A stretch of 64,000 nucleotides of DNA. It comes from Apilactobacillus zhangqiuensis. Lineage in GTDB: Bacteria > Bacillota > Bacilli > Lactobacillales > Lactobacillaceae. Positions 48,401 through 58,437 of this stretch are shown here, one piece after another. Position 1 is the first letter of the stretch. Each line of letters starts with the position of its first letter. The stretch lies in the NCBI RefSeq assembly GCF_019656215.1, contig NZ_BPLK01000003.1, forward strand, positions 296,001-360,000, read 5' to 3'. The position numbers and the translations under genes are program-made. Below the pieces are notes generated by a model that was given only the letters and a program-made list of their open reading frames with translations, did not search any database and had not been told where the DNA came from.

Positions 48401-50774
48401 AGTCATTATCAGGTTGTTTATAAACCTCTCTTGGTTTACTTCCTTCCTGAGGGCCAATGTAACCACGTTGCTCTAAGTCATCAATAATTCTAGCCGCACG
48501 ATTATAACCGATTCTAAAATTACGTTGTAGTAATGATGTACTAGCCTTTTGTTCCTTTACAACAAAGGCTAGTGCGTCATCAAACAAATCATCTTGGTCT
48601 TCATTTTCTTCATCAACCTTGATTTCTTCATCCGTAACAATCATATTATCGTCGTAATCGGCAGGTTGTTGTTCCTTAATATAATCTACCACATTTTCAA
48701 CATCTTGATCAGATATAAATGCACCTTGCACACGGCTTGGCTTATTCTTGTCGATTGGTAGGTATAACATATCCCCACGACCTAATAGTTTTTCAGCACC
48801 ATTAGTATCTAGGATGGTTCTAGAATCGATTCCACTTGAAACCGCGAAAGCAATTCTAGATGGAACATTAGACTTAATTAAACCAGTAATAACATCAACT
48901 GATGGACGTTGAGTTGCTAAAATCATGTGGATCCCGGCAGCACGTCCCATTTGGGCCAATCGAATAATGGCGCCCTCAACGTCATTGGAAACTGTCATCA
49001 TTAAGTCGGCCAATTCATCAACAACTACTACAATATACGGAAGTGTTTTTAAATCGCCACGTTCTTCTTCGGTCATCCCTTTTACATATTCATTAAAAGT
49101 ACTAATCTTTCTTTGATTATGCTTAGCAAACAAGTCATATCTGTGTTCCATTTCTGCGACAACCTTGTTAAGAGCTCTTGCAGCCTTCTTTGGTTCAGAA
49201 ACAACTGGTGAAAGCAAATGTGGAATGCCATTGTAAATTCCCAATTCAACCTTCTTAGGATCGATTAGCATCATCTTAACTTCACTTGGTTTGGCATTCA
49301 TTAAAATGCTAGTAATAATTCCGTTGATGGCAACGGACTTACCACTACCAGTGGAACCAGCAATTAGCAAGTGTGGCAACTTAGTTAAGTCAGTTGTAAT
49401 AACATCCCCACTAACGTTTCTTCCCAATGGAACCGTCAATAAGCCATGTTTAGATTGTTGAGAAGTCTTAACGACATCCTTAAATGACACCATTGCAACC
49501 TTTTTATTTGGTACTTCAATTCCGATTAATGACTTACCAGGAATTGGTGCTTCAATACGAATATCCTTAGCAGCCAGTGCTAATGCTAGGTCATCTGCTA
49601 AATTAACAATCTTGCTAACTTTAACACCGATTGCAGGATGTAATTCGTATTCGGTAACTGAAGGTCCCAGATTAACGTTTTTAATTTCGGCATCCACGCC
49701 AAAACTATTCAACGTCTTCTTCAATACGGTTGTGTTGTGATCGATATTCTTAACTTCATCTTTTTGATCACTTCTAGCCACATCAGATAATAAACCGATT
49801 GGTGGCAGTTGATAGTTAGTGTCATCAATATCTTTAATATCAATTCCCTTACTATTGTCTTCTGTGTGACCATTGATAATTTCAGATAGCTTTGGTTTAT
49901 TTCTAGTATCCTCATTGTAGTCATCTGCTGACTTAAAGTTTGAACGATCTAGGTTCGCTTCTGGTTTACTCTTTACATCTGGCTTGTCAGTATCATTGTC
50001 CATCCAACCCGAAAACTTGATGTTTGGTTTTTCTTCTTGTGATGATGAATGCTGTCTTCTTTTGACTCTGGACATTGAATCATCGTCTTTGTAGTCATCA
50101 TCTTCAGCATCTTTTTTAGCTTGATTTTCTTCTAAACGGCGTTGCTTACGCTTTTCAATCGCTGAACCAAGCTTGTCTGATGATTCTTCCGAATATTTTC
50201 TAACGTTATCCATCACCTTATTCATTGGAACGTTAAAGAAAACAACCAATCCAATTATCATCATAATAATTGATAAAATTTCTGATCCAAGAATAGAAAC
50301 CAGAAAGTCAAATACTACCAATAAGCATGCACCAATCATTCCACCACCGACAGATGATGCGTCAGTTAGGTGAATGAAATCGTAGCTAAGTGAAGATAAT
50401 GTCTTTGAGATGAAGGCACTGTCTTTACTGCCAGAGAACAATAATGCTGACATAAACAGTGTTAAGCCAAGATAAAAGATGGTTCCACCAATTATCCAAC
50501 GCTTATTGTATTCCAGCTTTGGTCCCTTAATTAGGTAGATAAAACCGACTACTAGTGCAATCAATAATCCAAATAGACTACTATCCCCAATAAAGAATCT
50601 AACGATATTATCGAAAGTGATTCCTAAAAAGCCTAATTTAAACAAACTGAATGCACTAACCAAAATCATAACAAATCCAATAATATGATTTTGATACTTG
50701 CTATCGATATTAAATAATTTGGCATTAGTGGTTGATTTTTTCTTTTTACGCGCGCTTGTTTTTCTCTTTGCCAA
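48399..50774 (-). CDS. ftsK: DNA translocase FtsK/SpoIIIE
   Basis: The motor pumps chromosomal DNA through the closing septum. The 791-residue protein has four to five N-terminal membrane spans, an acidic linker (about 200-320), the RecA-like motor with Walker A AGSTGSGKSVA near residue 473 and Walker B VVVDELADLMM, and a C-terminal winged-helix gamma domain. Flanked by terminators, it appears monocistronic. Confidence 0.95.
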   Translation of the reverse strand: MAKRKTSARKKKKSTTNAKLFNIDSKYQNHIIGFVMILVSAFSLFKLGFLGITFDNIVRFFIGDSSLFGLLIALVVGFIYLIKGPKLEYNKRWIIGGTIFYLGLTLFMSALLFSGSKDSAFISKTLSSLSYDFIHLTDASSVGGGMIGACLLVVFDFLVSILGSEILSIIMMIIGLVVFFNVPMNKVMDNVRKYSEESSDKLGSAIEKRKQRRLEENQAKKDAEDDDYKDDDSMSRVKRRQHSSSQEEKPNIKFSGWMDNDTDKPDVKSKPEANLDRSNFKSADDYNEDTRNKPKLSEIINGHTEDNSKGIDIKDIDDTNYQLPPIGLLSDVARSDQKDEVKNIDHNTTVLKKTLNSFGVDAEIKNVNLGPSVTEYELHPAIGVKVSKIVNLADDLALALAAKDIRIEAPIPGKSLIGIEVPNKKVAMVSFKDVVKTSQQSKHGLLTVPLGRNVSGDVITTDLTKLPHLLIAGSTGSGKSVAINGIITSILMNAKPSEVKMMLIDPKKVELGIYNGIPHLLSPVVSEPKKAARALNKVVAEMEHRYDLFAKHNQRKISTFNEYVKGMTEEERGDLKTLPYIVVVVDELADLMMTVSNDVEGAIIRLAQMGRAAGIHMILATQRPSVDVITGLIKSNVPSRIAFAVSSGIDSRTILDTNGAEKLLGRGDMLYLPIDKNKPSRVQGAFISDQDVENVVDYIKEQQPADYDDNMIVTDEEIKVDEENEDQDDLFDDALAFVVKEQKASTSLLQRNFRIGYNRAARIIDDLEQRGYIGPQEGSKPREVYKQPDND

Positions 50775-50793
50775 ATTGATTACCCCTTATCTT

Positions 50794-51306
50794 TTATTTT
50801 AGTTTGTCATATTCGTACTTGTGTGTTCTTTCAAGATTTTGAAATGATTGTTGTCTCAATGCTTCGTAAATCACGATGGCACAAGTATTTGATAAATTCA
50901 ATGCACGAATGTGTGTATCATCTTGTGGAATTCTAATTGCTTTTTCTTCGTTATCACGCATGAACATTTCTGGTAAACCAGTTGTTTCCTTACCAAACAT
51001 GAAGTAGTAGTTGTAATCATCATCAGTGTAATCACGATCTGTGTAGTCGTGGTTAGCAAACTTAGATACTAGGTAAAGTTTGTCCTTTTCGCCTAATGTG
51101 TTCATGAATGCTGGTAAGCTTTCGTGATAGTTAATATCAACCTTGTCCCAGTAATCTAATCCAGCTCTTTTTAAGTGCTTATCGTCTACTGAGAATCCTA
51201 GTGGTTTGATTAAATCTAAAACGGTGTCGGTACCGGCACAAGTTCTAGCAATGTTACCAGTATTAGCTGGCATTAGTGGTTCAAATAAAACAATATGGTT
51301 AGTCAT
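50794..51306 (-). CDS. trmL: tRNA (cytidine/uridine34-2'-O)-methyltransferase
   Basis: TrmL is a SPOUT methyltransferase that 2'-O-methylates the wobble base of tRNA-Leu. The 170-residue protein shows EPLMPANTGNIARTC at the N terminus, FGKETTGLP and the knot motif LNLSNTCAIVIYEALRQ. It lies 14 nt after rlmA in the same operon. Confidence 0.92.
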   Translation of the reverse strand: MTNHIVLFEPLMPANTGNIARTCAGTDTVLDLIKPLGFSVDDKHLKRAGLDYWDKVDINYHESLPAFMNTLGEKDKLYLVSKFANHDYTDRDYTDDDYNYYFMFGKETTGLPEMFMRDNEEKAIRIPQDDTHIRALNLSNTCAIVIYEALRQQSFQNLERTHKYEYDKLK

Positions 51307-51320
51307 AATTTTTCCTCGCT

Positions 51321-52172
51321 TTAAAACTGATTATCTAATATTGATACATCAACCGTGATTGATGTTAGTGATTCAACTTCTGCTTGTGTTAAATCTTTCG
51401 CGTTATGACCCCAATGAAGTGGTGTCATAATCATTAAATCGTGAGTTAACTCTTTTGGTAACTCAACTGTATATTTCACATCATATTTATTCGCATTTGG
51501 ATAATGCTCCATAAATAAATCGACAACCTTTTGGTTATCATAGCTACTATTTTCACTATTATTGCCATAAAGCTTTTGTCTTAATTCAAATAGATAATGT
51601 GAGTTCGGCACAATCTTAATCAAATGCCCATTTGGTGCAACGATTCGATTGAATTCCTTGTAAGCTGATGGTGAAAATAAATCCATAATAATATCAATGC
51701 TTTGATCATTAAAAGGAAGGTTTGCCAAATCAGCAACACAGAAAAACATTTGAGAGCTTAATTCACTGGTTGATAAGTTTACTCCTGGTTTAGAAATATC
51801 AAAGCCAATCGCACTATCAACATTTCCTCGTAAATCTTCCAAACGTTTTAGTGGCGTTCCTTCACCACTACCAATGTCTACGATATTTTTATGTCCCGTA
51901 TCGATTAATTCATTAATCTTTTGCAAGATGCCATCAAAGAAGCCGGCCTGCATAATTCTTCGTCTCGATTCTAACATATCACCATCATATTCTGTATTGA
52001 CCTTATGGTTAATAAATTGAATACTTCCCTTTTTAGAAATATCTAATGAGTGGTTGTTAGGACAAACGATTGAATTATCAACTTGGTCGCTAAATGATTC
52101 TTTGCACACCGGGCATCTAAATAAATCGATATTTTGTTTTAAAAATTGCTTTGCAATTTCGATTTTTTTCAT
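51321..52172 (-). CDS. rlmA: 23S rRNA (guanine-N1)-methyltransferase, RlmA type
   Basis: RlmA methylates a guanine in 23S rRNA domain II. The 283-residue protein has an N-terminal zinc-binding region (CPVC, then CPNNH) and a SAM domain with VDIGSGEGTP. The ATG at 52172 follows AAGGATGA by 7 nt; an in-frame ATG at 52214 overlaps the promoter -10 and is rejected. Confidence 0.87.
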   Translation of the reverse strand: MKKIEIAKQFLKQNIDLFRCPVCKESFSDQVDNSIVCPNNHSLDISKKGSIQFINHKVNTEYDGDMLESRRRIMQAGFFDGILQKINELIDTGHKNIVDIGSGEGTPLKRLEDLRGNVDSAIGFDISKPGVNLSTSELSSQMFFCVADLANLPFNDQSIDIIMDLFSPSAYKEFNRIVAPNGHLIKIVPNSHYLFELRQKLYGNNSENSSYDNQKVVDLFMEHYPNANKYDVKYTVELPKELTHDLMIMTPLHWGHNAKDLTQAEVESLTSITVDVSILDNQF

Positions 52173-52204
52173 GTCTAAATCATCCTTATCCAATTCAATA
52201 TATA

Positions 52205-52213
52205 AGTATATCA
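52205..52213 (-). promoter_or_regulatory. Extended -10 promoter of rlmA-trmL
   Basis: TGATATACT on the minus strand is about 33 nt upstream of the rlmA ATG. Confidence 0.5.
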
Positions 52214-52243
52214 TACTAGTAAAGACCTCATTGGACAGGAACT

Positions 52244-52278
52244 AAAAAAAGCCCCTAACATCTAAATATTAGAAGCTT
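52244..52278 (-). terminator. Intrinsic terminator after rluD
   Basis: An imperfect stem (AAGC...CTAA with TTAG...GCTT) precedes seven U on the minus strand. It overlaps the rluD stop. Confidence 0.6.
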
Positions 52279-53156
52279 TGAATAATCGATGACATATCTG
52301 TTGGAATCTTTGATTCACAGATAACATCTTGTTGTGTAAACGGATTATAAAATTTCATTTTATAACAATGCAGTGCCTGACGATCTAATTCATGATTGTC
52401 TGGATTGTAAAGCCAATCCCCAATTAACGGATGGCCAATTGCTTCAAAATGAACCCTAATTTGATGGGTCCGACCAGAATGTAGCTTAATCTTAACCAAT
52501 GAATGTCTAGATGTGCTTTTTACAACCCACGCCTCCGTCTTGGAAGGCTTACCGCCATCTAACACGCATCTTTTAATAAACGAACCCGGTTGTCGCTCAA
52601 TCGGTAGGTTAATTTCTATATGCTTGTCATTCAACAGATTTTCCACAATTGCAACATACATCTTTTCAATTTGATGATGTTGCATTTGCTTATCCAATAC
52701 CGAATGCGCAAAGTGATGCTTGGCGAAAATGATAATCCCACTCGTGTCCATATCTAATCGATTCACGATATGAATCTTTTGATTGTCATAGTCTTGCCTT
52801 ATAAAGTAACCCTTCACTCGATTAGCAATCGTATCATTTTTGTACAAATGAGATGGTAGACATGCCACATGAGCGGGTTTATCAACAACCAAGAAGTGAT
52901 CATCTTCATACAAGATATTAATTGGCAGATTTGATACCGCAATAATATCGTTGGCTGGTTCTGGCGGTAAAGTAATGGTTACTTTGTCGTCTTGTTCCAG
53001 CATATAATTGACCTTTTCTTCAGTGCCGTTGACAACAATTTTGCCTCCCTCGAATTTAATCTGTTTCAATAGTGTGCGCGAAATACCATTTTGACGTAAG
53101 AATGTTCTCAACCGAATCGGACTATCCTGTTGGTTACTCCAGGTAAAACTAGTCAT
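52269..53156 (-). CDS. RluA/RluD-family pseudouridine synthase
   Basis: This 295-residue enzyme isomerises uridines in rRNA or tRNA. The catalytic aspartate is in [14 protein letters not shown], with the C-terminal [12 protein letters not shown] motif and an N-terminal S4-like region. It overlaps nadK by 8 nt. Members beside nadK (YjbO) have an unassigned target, so no specific symbol is given. Confidence 0.9.
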   Translation of the reverse strand: MTSFTWSNQQDSPIRLRTFLRQNGISRTLLKQIKFEGGKIVVNGTEEKVNYMLEQDDKVTITLPPEPANDIIAVSNLPINILYEDDHFLVVDKPAHVACLPSHLYKNDTIANRVKGYFIRQDYDNQKIHIVNRLDMDTSGIIIFAKHHFAHSVLDKQMQHHQIEKMYVAIVENLLNDKHIEINLPIERQPGSFIKRCVLDGGKPSKTEAWVVKSTSRHSLVKIKLHSGRTHQIRVHFEAIGHPLIGDWLYNPDNHELDRQALHCYKMKFYNPFTQQDVICESKIPTDMSSIIQSF

Positions 53157-53958
53157 CTTCGTGGACTCCGATAAATGAATTGCTTACTCGTTTCCAGAAA
53201 TGAGTGTGACGATATTGTGCAAAGTAAATTCGATCGTTACAAATGGAATATGAAATTGATTTAATTGGGCGATCTGAAATCAATAACTGGTCACAAGTTA
53301 AAATATTATGCTTTGGTGAATCAGGGACAATTGTGATTGTTTCATCAGGTGGCACGATTACGGGTGAACCTAATGTTCTAAACACACGGTTGTTGATTGA
53401 AGCCATTTCAGAAACCTGGATGGCGTTTAGTTGTGGGTTAATGATGGCGCCTCCAACCGACTTGTTATAAGCGGTAGATCCAGTTGGTGTGGAAACACAA
53501 AGTCCATCCCCTCTAAACTTTTCAAAGAACTCACCTTTAATGTAAATGTCAGTCACCATGGTTCCATTAATGCGTTTTAATGTTGATTCATTCAACGCCA
53601 CGAAACTATCGTCTGGTCCACCATCAGTGTATTGAACCTTGATTGATAGCAATGGATAGCTAACGCTTTGACCATTATCATCTTCCAAACTGTCGACTAA
53701 TTCCTTTACTTCATAGTCTCGCCAGTCGGTATAAAAACCAAGGTGTCCAGTATGGATTCCGACAAAACGAATCTTGCTAATTGCATCTCGATAATGATGA
53801 AAAGCTGACAAAAGTGTTCCGTCGCCCCCAACGGAAATCACAATTTGCGGATTTAATCCATCGTATTCAAGTTTTTCAGACGCATCAATTTTTTCTTTTA
53901 ATTGTGTAGCAACCTCTTTGGATGTAAATCCGTCGTTACTATAAATTGCAACCTTCAT
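53149..53958 (-). CDS. nadK: NAD kinase
   Basis: NadK phosphorylates NAD to NADP. The 269-residue protein has [12 protein letters not shown] and the downstream [17 protein letters not shown]. It starts 2 nt after relQ and overlaps the pseudouridine synthase start, a conserved relQ-nadK-rluD operon. Confidence 0.95.
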   Translation of the reverse strand: MKVAIYSNDGFTSKEVATQLKEKIDASEKLEYDGLNPQIVISVGGDGTLLSAFHHYRDAISKIRFVGIHTGHLGFYTDWRDYEVKELVDSLEDDNGQSVSYPLLSIKVQYTDGGPDDSFVALNESTLKRINGTMVTDIYIKGEFFEKFRGDGLCVSTPTGSTAYNKSVGGAIINPQLNAIQVSEMASINNRVFRTLGSPVIVPPDETITIVPDSPKHNILTCDQLLISDRPIKSISYSICNDRIYFAQYRHTHFWKRVSNSFIGVHEDD

Positions 53959-53960
53959 AA

Positions 53961-54593
53961 CTATTCATCCCTATTATGTTCATTTTTGGTCCCATCTTCT
54001 TGAGTTTCAATTAACTCATCTCTAATTTCGGACATCCCTTCATCCAACTGAAATGCTGTTTCTGCAGATTGTTGAAGACGTTTCTTCAATTCTTCTGGGA
54101 ATTCACCATTGTATTTGTAATTTAGGGAATGTTCTACTGTTGCCCAGAAATTCATGGCAAGGGTTCTTACCTGAATTTCGGCTAAAATTTTCTTTTCTCC
54201 ACCGACTAATTCGATTGGATACTCAAAAACAATATGGTATGAACGATATCCACTAGCCTTTTCACGGTTAACATAGTCACGTTCTTCTAAGATATTGATA
54301 TCACTTCTTCTTCTAAGAATGTCGACAACGACATAAATATCATCAACGAATGGACACATTATTCTAAGTCCCGCAATATCTTCCATATCTTGAGATAAAC
54401 GATCTTCCGATACGTAGCGGCGTTTCATTTTTTCTTTAATGCTGTCGATTGGTTTGACTCGACCAGTAACAAACTCAATCGGACTTCTTTTATCCGATTG
54501 AATGAATTCTTTACGAATTCCTCTTAATTTGACTTTTAGTTCCCCTACGGCTTGTTCGTAAGGAAATAAAAAGTCACTCCAGTTTTTTATCAC
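53961..54593 (-). CDS. relQ: Small alarmone synthetase RelQ
   Basis: RelQ makes (p)ppGpp from GDP or GTP and ATP. The 210-residue protein has a synthetase domain with [14 protein letters not shown] and no hydrolase domain. The GTG at 54593 lies 8 nt after AAGGAGG. It heads relQ-nadK-rluD and is divergent from spxH. Confidence 0.93.
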   Translation of the reverse strand: MIKNWSDFLFPYEQAVGELKVKLRGIRKEFIQSDKRSPIEFVTGRVKPIDSIKEKMKRRYVSEDRLSQDMEDIAGLRIMCPFVDDIYVVVDILRRRSDINILEERDYVNREKASGYRSYHIVFEYPIELVGGEKKILAEIQVRTLAMNFWATVEHSLNYKYNGEFPEELKKRLQQSAETAFQLDEGMSEIRDELIETQEDGTKNEHNRDE

Positions 54594-54630
54594 TAGGCTA
54601 ACCTCCTTGTTAAACCTAATTTACTACATT

Positions 54631-54639
54631 ATTTTACCA
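54631..54639 (-). promoter_or_regulatory. Extended -10 promoter of relQ
   Basis: TGGTAAAAT on the minus strand lies about 38 nt before the relQ GTG. No strong -35 is visible. Confidence 0.5.
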
Positions 54640-54694
54640 CACTATGCAAAAAGTAAAAAAGCAAACAATTTTTGATCGTTTATGAGCGAAATGG

Positions 54695-54722
54695 TTGTAT
54701 TTACCGGTGTATTTGGTATTCT
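54695..54722 (+). promoter_or_regulatory. Promoter of spxH
   Basis: TTGTAT (54695-54700) and TATTCT (54717-54722) are 16 nt apart; the -10 is extended (TGGTATTCT). This rules out upstream in-frame starts. Confidence 0.5.
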
Positions 54723-54772
54723 ATTTAATGGAATTCATAGAACGAAACAAAAATCTTAATGGAGGGATAAAA

Positions 54773-55414
54773 GTGTTTGAACTATTTCTGTTTATAGATC
54801 CATTGTGTAAAGCATGCAGGAATTCAGAAAATACCGTCTTACAAATTTCTGAAGACGTTGATTCAAAATTTAAATTGCAGTTCATTCCGATTTACAATCT
54901 AAAGGTTGTCCAAACCGACTTCTGCAACTCAAACAATCAGCTTAAGAAACGATTATCTTCTGAAGAACTTTCTGCCTTATACAGAAACGTTGTCTTAGAT
55001 TATAAGGCTGCCTTATTCCAAGGTATGAAAAAAGGTCGTAAGTTTTTAACAGCGATTCAGGATAAACTATTGACTGAAGGTTACATTTACTCAGATGAAA
55101 TGGCAATTGCGATTGCTAAGAAATGCGGTCTAGATGTTGAAATGTTTAAAGAAGATCGTCGTTCAAAACTTGCTAAGAAATCAATCAAAAAAGACCAAGA
55201 CTTGGTTCAAAATATGAAGATTGAAAAACCAGCATCTGCTGTTATCTTTAATTGCGAAGGTAACGAAGATGGTATCCTAACCAATGACATTGAATACTCA
55301 ACATTGTTTAATGCTTGCTGTGATAAGAACTTAACTCCAGAATACCTAAAGGATGCGTTAAGTGAAAGCAGTCTAAAAGAAACTAAAATGAAACATCTAC
55401 GTGTTGTAAAATAA
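54773..55414 (+). CDS. spxH: SpxH (YjbH) ClpXP adaptor, DsbA family
   Basis: SpxH delivers the redox regulator Spx to ClpXP. The 213-residue thioredoxin-like protein has CKAC at residues 12-15 after a hydrophobic strand. The GTG at 54773 is 6 nt from GGAGGG and downstream of the promoter. It is divergent from relQ, as in other Firmicutes. Confidence 0.85.
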   Translation: MFELFLFIDPLCKACRNSENTVLQISEDVDSKFKLQFIPIYNLKVVQTDFCNSNNQLKKRLSSEELSALYRNVVLDYKAALFQGMKKGRKFLTAIQDKLLTEGYIYSDEMAIAIAKKCGLDVEMFKEDRRSKLAKKSIKKDQDLVQNMKIEKPASAVIFNCEGNEDGILTNDIEYSTLFNACCDKNLTPEYLKDALSESSLKETKMKHLRVVK

Positions 55415-55450
55415 AAAAGCTTCCAACTTTTCGTTGGAAGCTTTTTTATT
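55412..55450. terminator. Bidirectional terminator between spxH and pepF
   Basis: AAAAAAGCTTCCAAC and GTTGGAAGCTTTTTT form a long stem between the converging genes. Confidence 0.88.
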
Positions 55451-55451
55451 A

Positions 55452-57251
55452 TTAAATCAATGATTCTAATTCATTTAGTCTTTCCTCAAAGACCTTAAAT
55501 GCGTTTTCCAAGTAATCGGCATTAGTCATATCGATACCTGCTTTCTTCATTACATTTAATGGATAATCGGAACCACCGGACTTTAGGTAGTCGATGTATT
55601 TATCAATTGCTTCTTGGTCGTTGGCACAAATGCCATCAGATAAATCAATAGCTGCTGCAAAACCGGTCGCATATTGATATACATAGTAATTCATGTAAAA
55701 ATGAGGAATCCTTGCCCATTCATATGCGATTTCTGGATCTGAAACCACTCCATCACCGTAGTAACGTTGGTTTAACTTGTAGTAGAAATCGCTAAGCATC
55801 TCAGCAGTTAAAGGATTTCCTGCTTGTTCTTGTTGGTGAGCAAAGTCTTCAAATTCAGCAAATTGGGTTTGTCTGAAAATAGTCCCTTTGAAACCATCTA
55901 GGAAGTGGTTTAATACGTACTTCTTAACTTCAACATCATCGGTATTCTTCAAAAGATAATCAGTTAAGATGTTTTCGTTAGTTGTTGATGCAATTTCGGC
56001 TAAGAAGATTGAATAATCACCATATTGGAATGGTTGGTTGTGGGTTGTGTAATAACTGTGCATGCTGTGACCTGATTCGTGAACCAGTGTAAACAAGTTG
56101 TCTAGGTTATCTTGCCAGTTTAATAAAATATATGGATTAGTATCGTATACTCCCGATGAGTATGCCCCACTTCTCTTACCTTTGTTTTCAACTACATCAA
56201 TCCAACGGTTATTAAATTCTTCCTTGATATGATCGATGTAATCATCACCTAAAATTGATAAGGCCTTAATTGATTCTTCCTTGGCTTCATCAAAGTTGTA
56301 TGAGATTGGTGAACTACCGAATAAAGGTGTGTATAAATCATACATGTGCATTTCATCTAAAGAAAGTAATTTCTTTCTTAACTTAACGTAACGATGTAGT
56401 AAAGGTAGATACTTATTAACAGTATCGATTAGTTGTTGGTATACCTTTTCATCAATGTGGTTGTTACTCAATGCTGCTTCCTTGGCAGACTTAAAATGAC
56501 GCATTGAAGCTCTAAAGTTATGCACCTTCACTTCACCAGAAAGTGTGGATGCTAATGTATTTTTAAATTGGTTATAAACTGTGTATAACTGTTGGAATGC
56601 TTCCTTACGAACACTTCTATCTGTGGATTCGAGTAACTTACTGTAGACCCCATTTGATAATTCTACCTTATTACCATCTTCGTCGGAAACGACTGGGAAC
56701 TTCAAGTCTGAATTGGTCATAACACCATAGACATTTGAAGGAGTATCAAAGATATTACCTAAACTTGATAGAATTTTTTCATGTTCAGCATCTAGGATAT
56801 GGTCCTTTTGACTGAATAACTCATCGAAGTAGTGGGTGTAATCTTCTAGCTTTGGTTCTTCAACCATCATTTTCTTTAAATCATCTTCACTAATGTTTAA
56901 CACGGCTGGTTCAAACCATGCTAGTGCTGATGATGCTTTTGATGCTAAATCTGCACACCTAGCATTCATGCTTTGGTATTTAGCATTTGATGTATCAGCA
57001 TCACTCTTTAATGATGAATATACATATAATTTTTCAACATTACGTTCTAACTTTTCGATTGCTTTTAAATCATTTAAAAGTGTTTGTGCATCGAAATGGT
57101 CAGTCTTTAGTTTTTCAACAGATTCAACTTCTTTTGCGCATTCTTTAAAATCTGCTTCAAAGTCGTCATCTGTCTTATAAATAGTTGTTAAGTCCCAGGT
57201 TAACTTTTCTGGCACTTCTGATCTTTTTGGTAATTGTTGTACTTCACTCAT
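55452..57251 (-). CDS. pepF: Oligoendopeptidase F
   Basis: PepF is a cytoplasmic M3-family zinc metallopeptidase that degrades oligopeptides. The 599-residue protein has the zinc motif HESGH in LVHESGHSMHSYY with the third ligand region downstream (ASTTNENIL). It follows coiA, as in B. subtilis. Confidence 0.95.
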   Translation of the reverse strand: MSEVQQLPKRSEVPEKLTWDLTTIYKTDDDFEADFKECAKEVESVEKLKTDHFDAQTLLNDLKAIEKLERNVEKLYVYSSLKSDADTSNAKYQSMNARCADLASKASSALAWFEPAVLNISEDDLKKMMVEEPKLEDYTHYFDELFSQKDHILDAEHEKILSSLGNIFDTPSNVYGVMTNSDLKFPVVSDEDGNKVELSNGVYSKLLESTDRSVRKEAFQQLYTVYNQFKNTLASTLSGEVKVHNFRASMRHFKSAKEAALSNNHIDEKVYQQLIDTVNKYLPLLHRYVKLRKKLLSLDEMHMYDLYTPLFGSSPISYNFDEAKEESIKALSILGDDYIDHIKEEFNNRWIDVVENKGKRSGAYSSGVYDTNPYILLNWQDNLDNLFTLVHESGHSMHSYYTTHNQPFQYGDYSIFLAEIASTTNENILTDYLLKNTDDVEVKKYVLNHFLDGFKGTIFRQTQFAEFEDFAHQQEQAGNPLTAEMLSDFYYKLNQRYYGDGVVSDPEIAYEWARIPHFYMNYYVYQYATGFAAAIDLSDGICANDQEAIDKYIDYLKSGGSDYPLNVMKKAGIDMTNADYLENAFKVFEERLNELESLI

Positions 57252-57289
57252 AAAAACACCGCCTTTTGAAATATACTATCTCCATCTTA

Positions 57290-58378
57290 TCAAAAAATAG
57301 TATTATTTTGCGTACTTAGCTCATTTAATTTTTGATAGTAGTCGTCAAACCACCTAATCGCTTGGACTATGTGGACCCGCCCGTTCTTAATTTGAATCTT
57401 TCGTTTAGTTATCAACCTCATTATCAACAGTTTGAATTCATCTTTTACGTACTGCTCAGCGTTATGCACAAGTGGATAATTCAATTGCAGTCCAATCATT
57501 TGATTGGCGAAAGAAAAAACATCCCTTATTTTTGCATTTTCCTTAATACTAGATACTATTAATATCTTCCATATCAAAAAATGATTTCCCATGATGGGAG
57601 TAGTAGTCTGTTTGATATCGCAAAGAATTGGTGATCCGGATATATTATGGTGCTGATTATAGCAAACGTTCTGCCACTTTATCATCTGTTGATTCCGATA
57701 AAAAAGCTGATTTTCAATATTAGTTAACTGACTAATTACGCCATGCATATTACCGTTGTACTTAACAATCGTTCCAGGATTGTGGATAAAGTTAATCAAC
57801 TCAATAAACTTAGTAAATGTGATTCTTTGATACCTTAGTTTTCCACACACATATTGGCAATTATAACGGGCCTCGATTTTACGTTCGTTAATCAACCAGA
57901 AAAAGATGGTAAAACCGATTGACTTAAAATAATAATAAAACTTATTCACACTGTTGCTACCAAACCTCTTCCTGTAGTTACTCCCCAATATCCATAATGA
58001 CTTCATATGTAATTTCCGATAGCTCTCTATTCGTTCTTCCAATCGTTTGACCGAGATTGGACTGCACTGAAACTCAAACGCAATATTTCGATACATCAAA
58101 TCTGGACGCTGATTAATTTCAGATAAATACTTTTCCACATGTGTATTTCTTTTATTGATAAAGTTCAGCAGCTGTTCTTTCCCCATTAGATGTTCATTAC
58201 TTTCACCATCTTCAATCGCTACCACACACTGACTGTTCCTAAAATGTGCAAAGTGTGGAGAATTAATGTTTCCTCTTTTTAAAATCAATTCTTCTTTACA
58301 GACTGGACAATAATATTTTTTACCGTCTTTAGCAGCACTTGCACTAACTAATTTTTCTTTATCAGATGCCATTAACAT
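57290..58378 (-). CDS. coiA: Competence protein CoiA
   Basis: CoiA promotes recombination during natural transformation. The 362-residue protein has a zinc-finger-like N terminus (YYCPVCKEEL) and a nuclease-like motif around RPDLMYRNIAFEFQCS. The ATG at 58378 lies 5 nt after GGGTGA; GTG and ATG codons upstream overlap that site. The motif TTTTTTCGTATCTA is shared with comEA. mecA is upstream and pepF downstream. Confidence 0.88.
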   Translation of the reverse strand: MLMASDKEKLVSASAAKDGKKYYCPVCKEELILKRGNINSPHFAHFRNSQCVVAIEDGESNEHLMGKEQLLNFINKRNTHVEKYLSEINQRPDLMYRNIAFEFQCSPISVKRLEERIESYRKLHMKSLWILGSNYRKRFGSNSVNKFYYYFKSIGFTIFFWLINERKIEARYNCQYVCGKLRYQRITFTKFIELINFIHNPGTIVKYNGNMHGVISQLTNIENQLFYRNQQMIKWQNVCYNQHHNISGSPILCDIKQTTTPIMGNHFLIWKILIVSSIKENAKIRDVFSFANQMIGLQLNYPLVHNAEQYVKDEFKLLIMRLITKRKIQIKNGRVHIVQAIRWFDDYYQKLNELSTQNNTIF

Positions 58379-58396
58379 TTTCATCACCCAATAAAT

Positions 58397-58404
58397 TAGA
58401 TACG
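58397..58404 (-). promoter_or_regulatory. Candidate late-competence promoter motif of coiA
   Basis: The minus strand reads TTTTTTCGTATCTA, with CGTATCTA 18 nt before the coiA ATG. It is identical over 14 nt to the motif before comEA. Confidence 0.5.
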
Positions 58405-58437
58405 AAAAAAGACCGGCGTATTTGCCGGTCTCTTTTT
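58405..58437 (-). terminator. Intrinsic terminator of mecA
   Basis: AGACCGGC and GCCGGTCT form a GC-rich stem ending in six U on the minus strand, between mecA and coiA. Confidence 0.85.
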
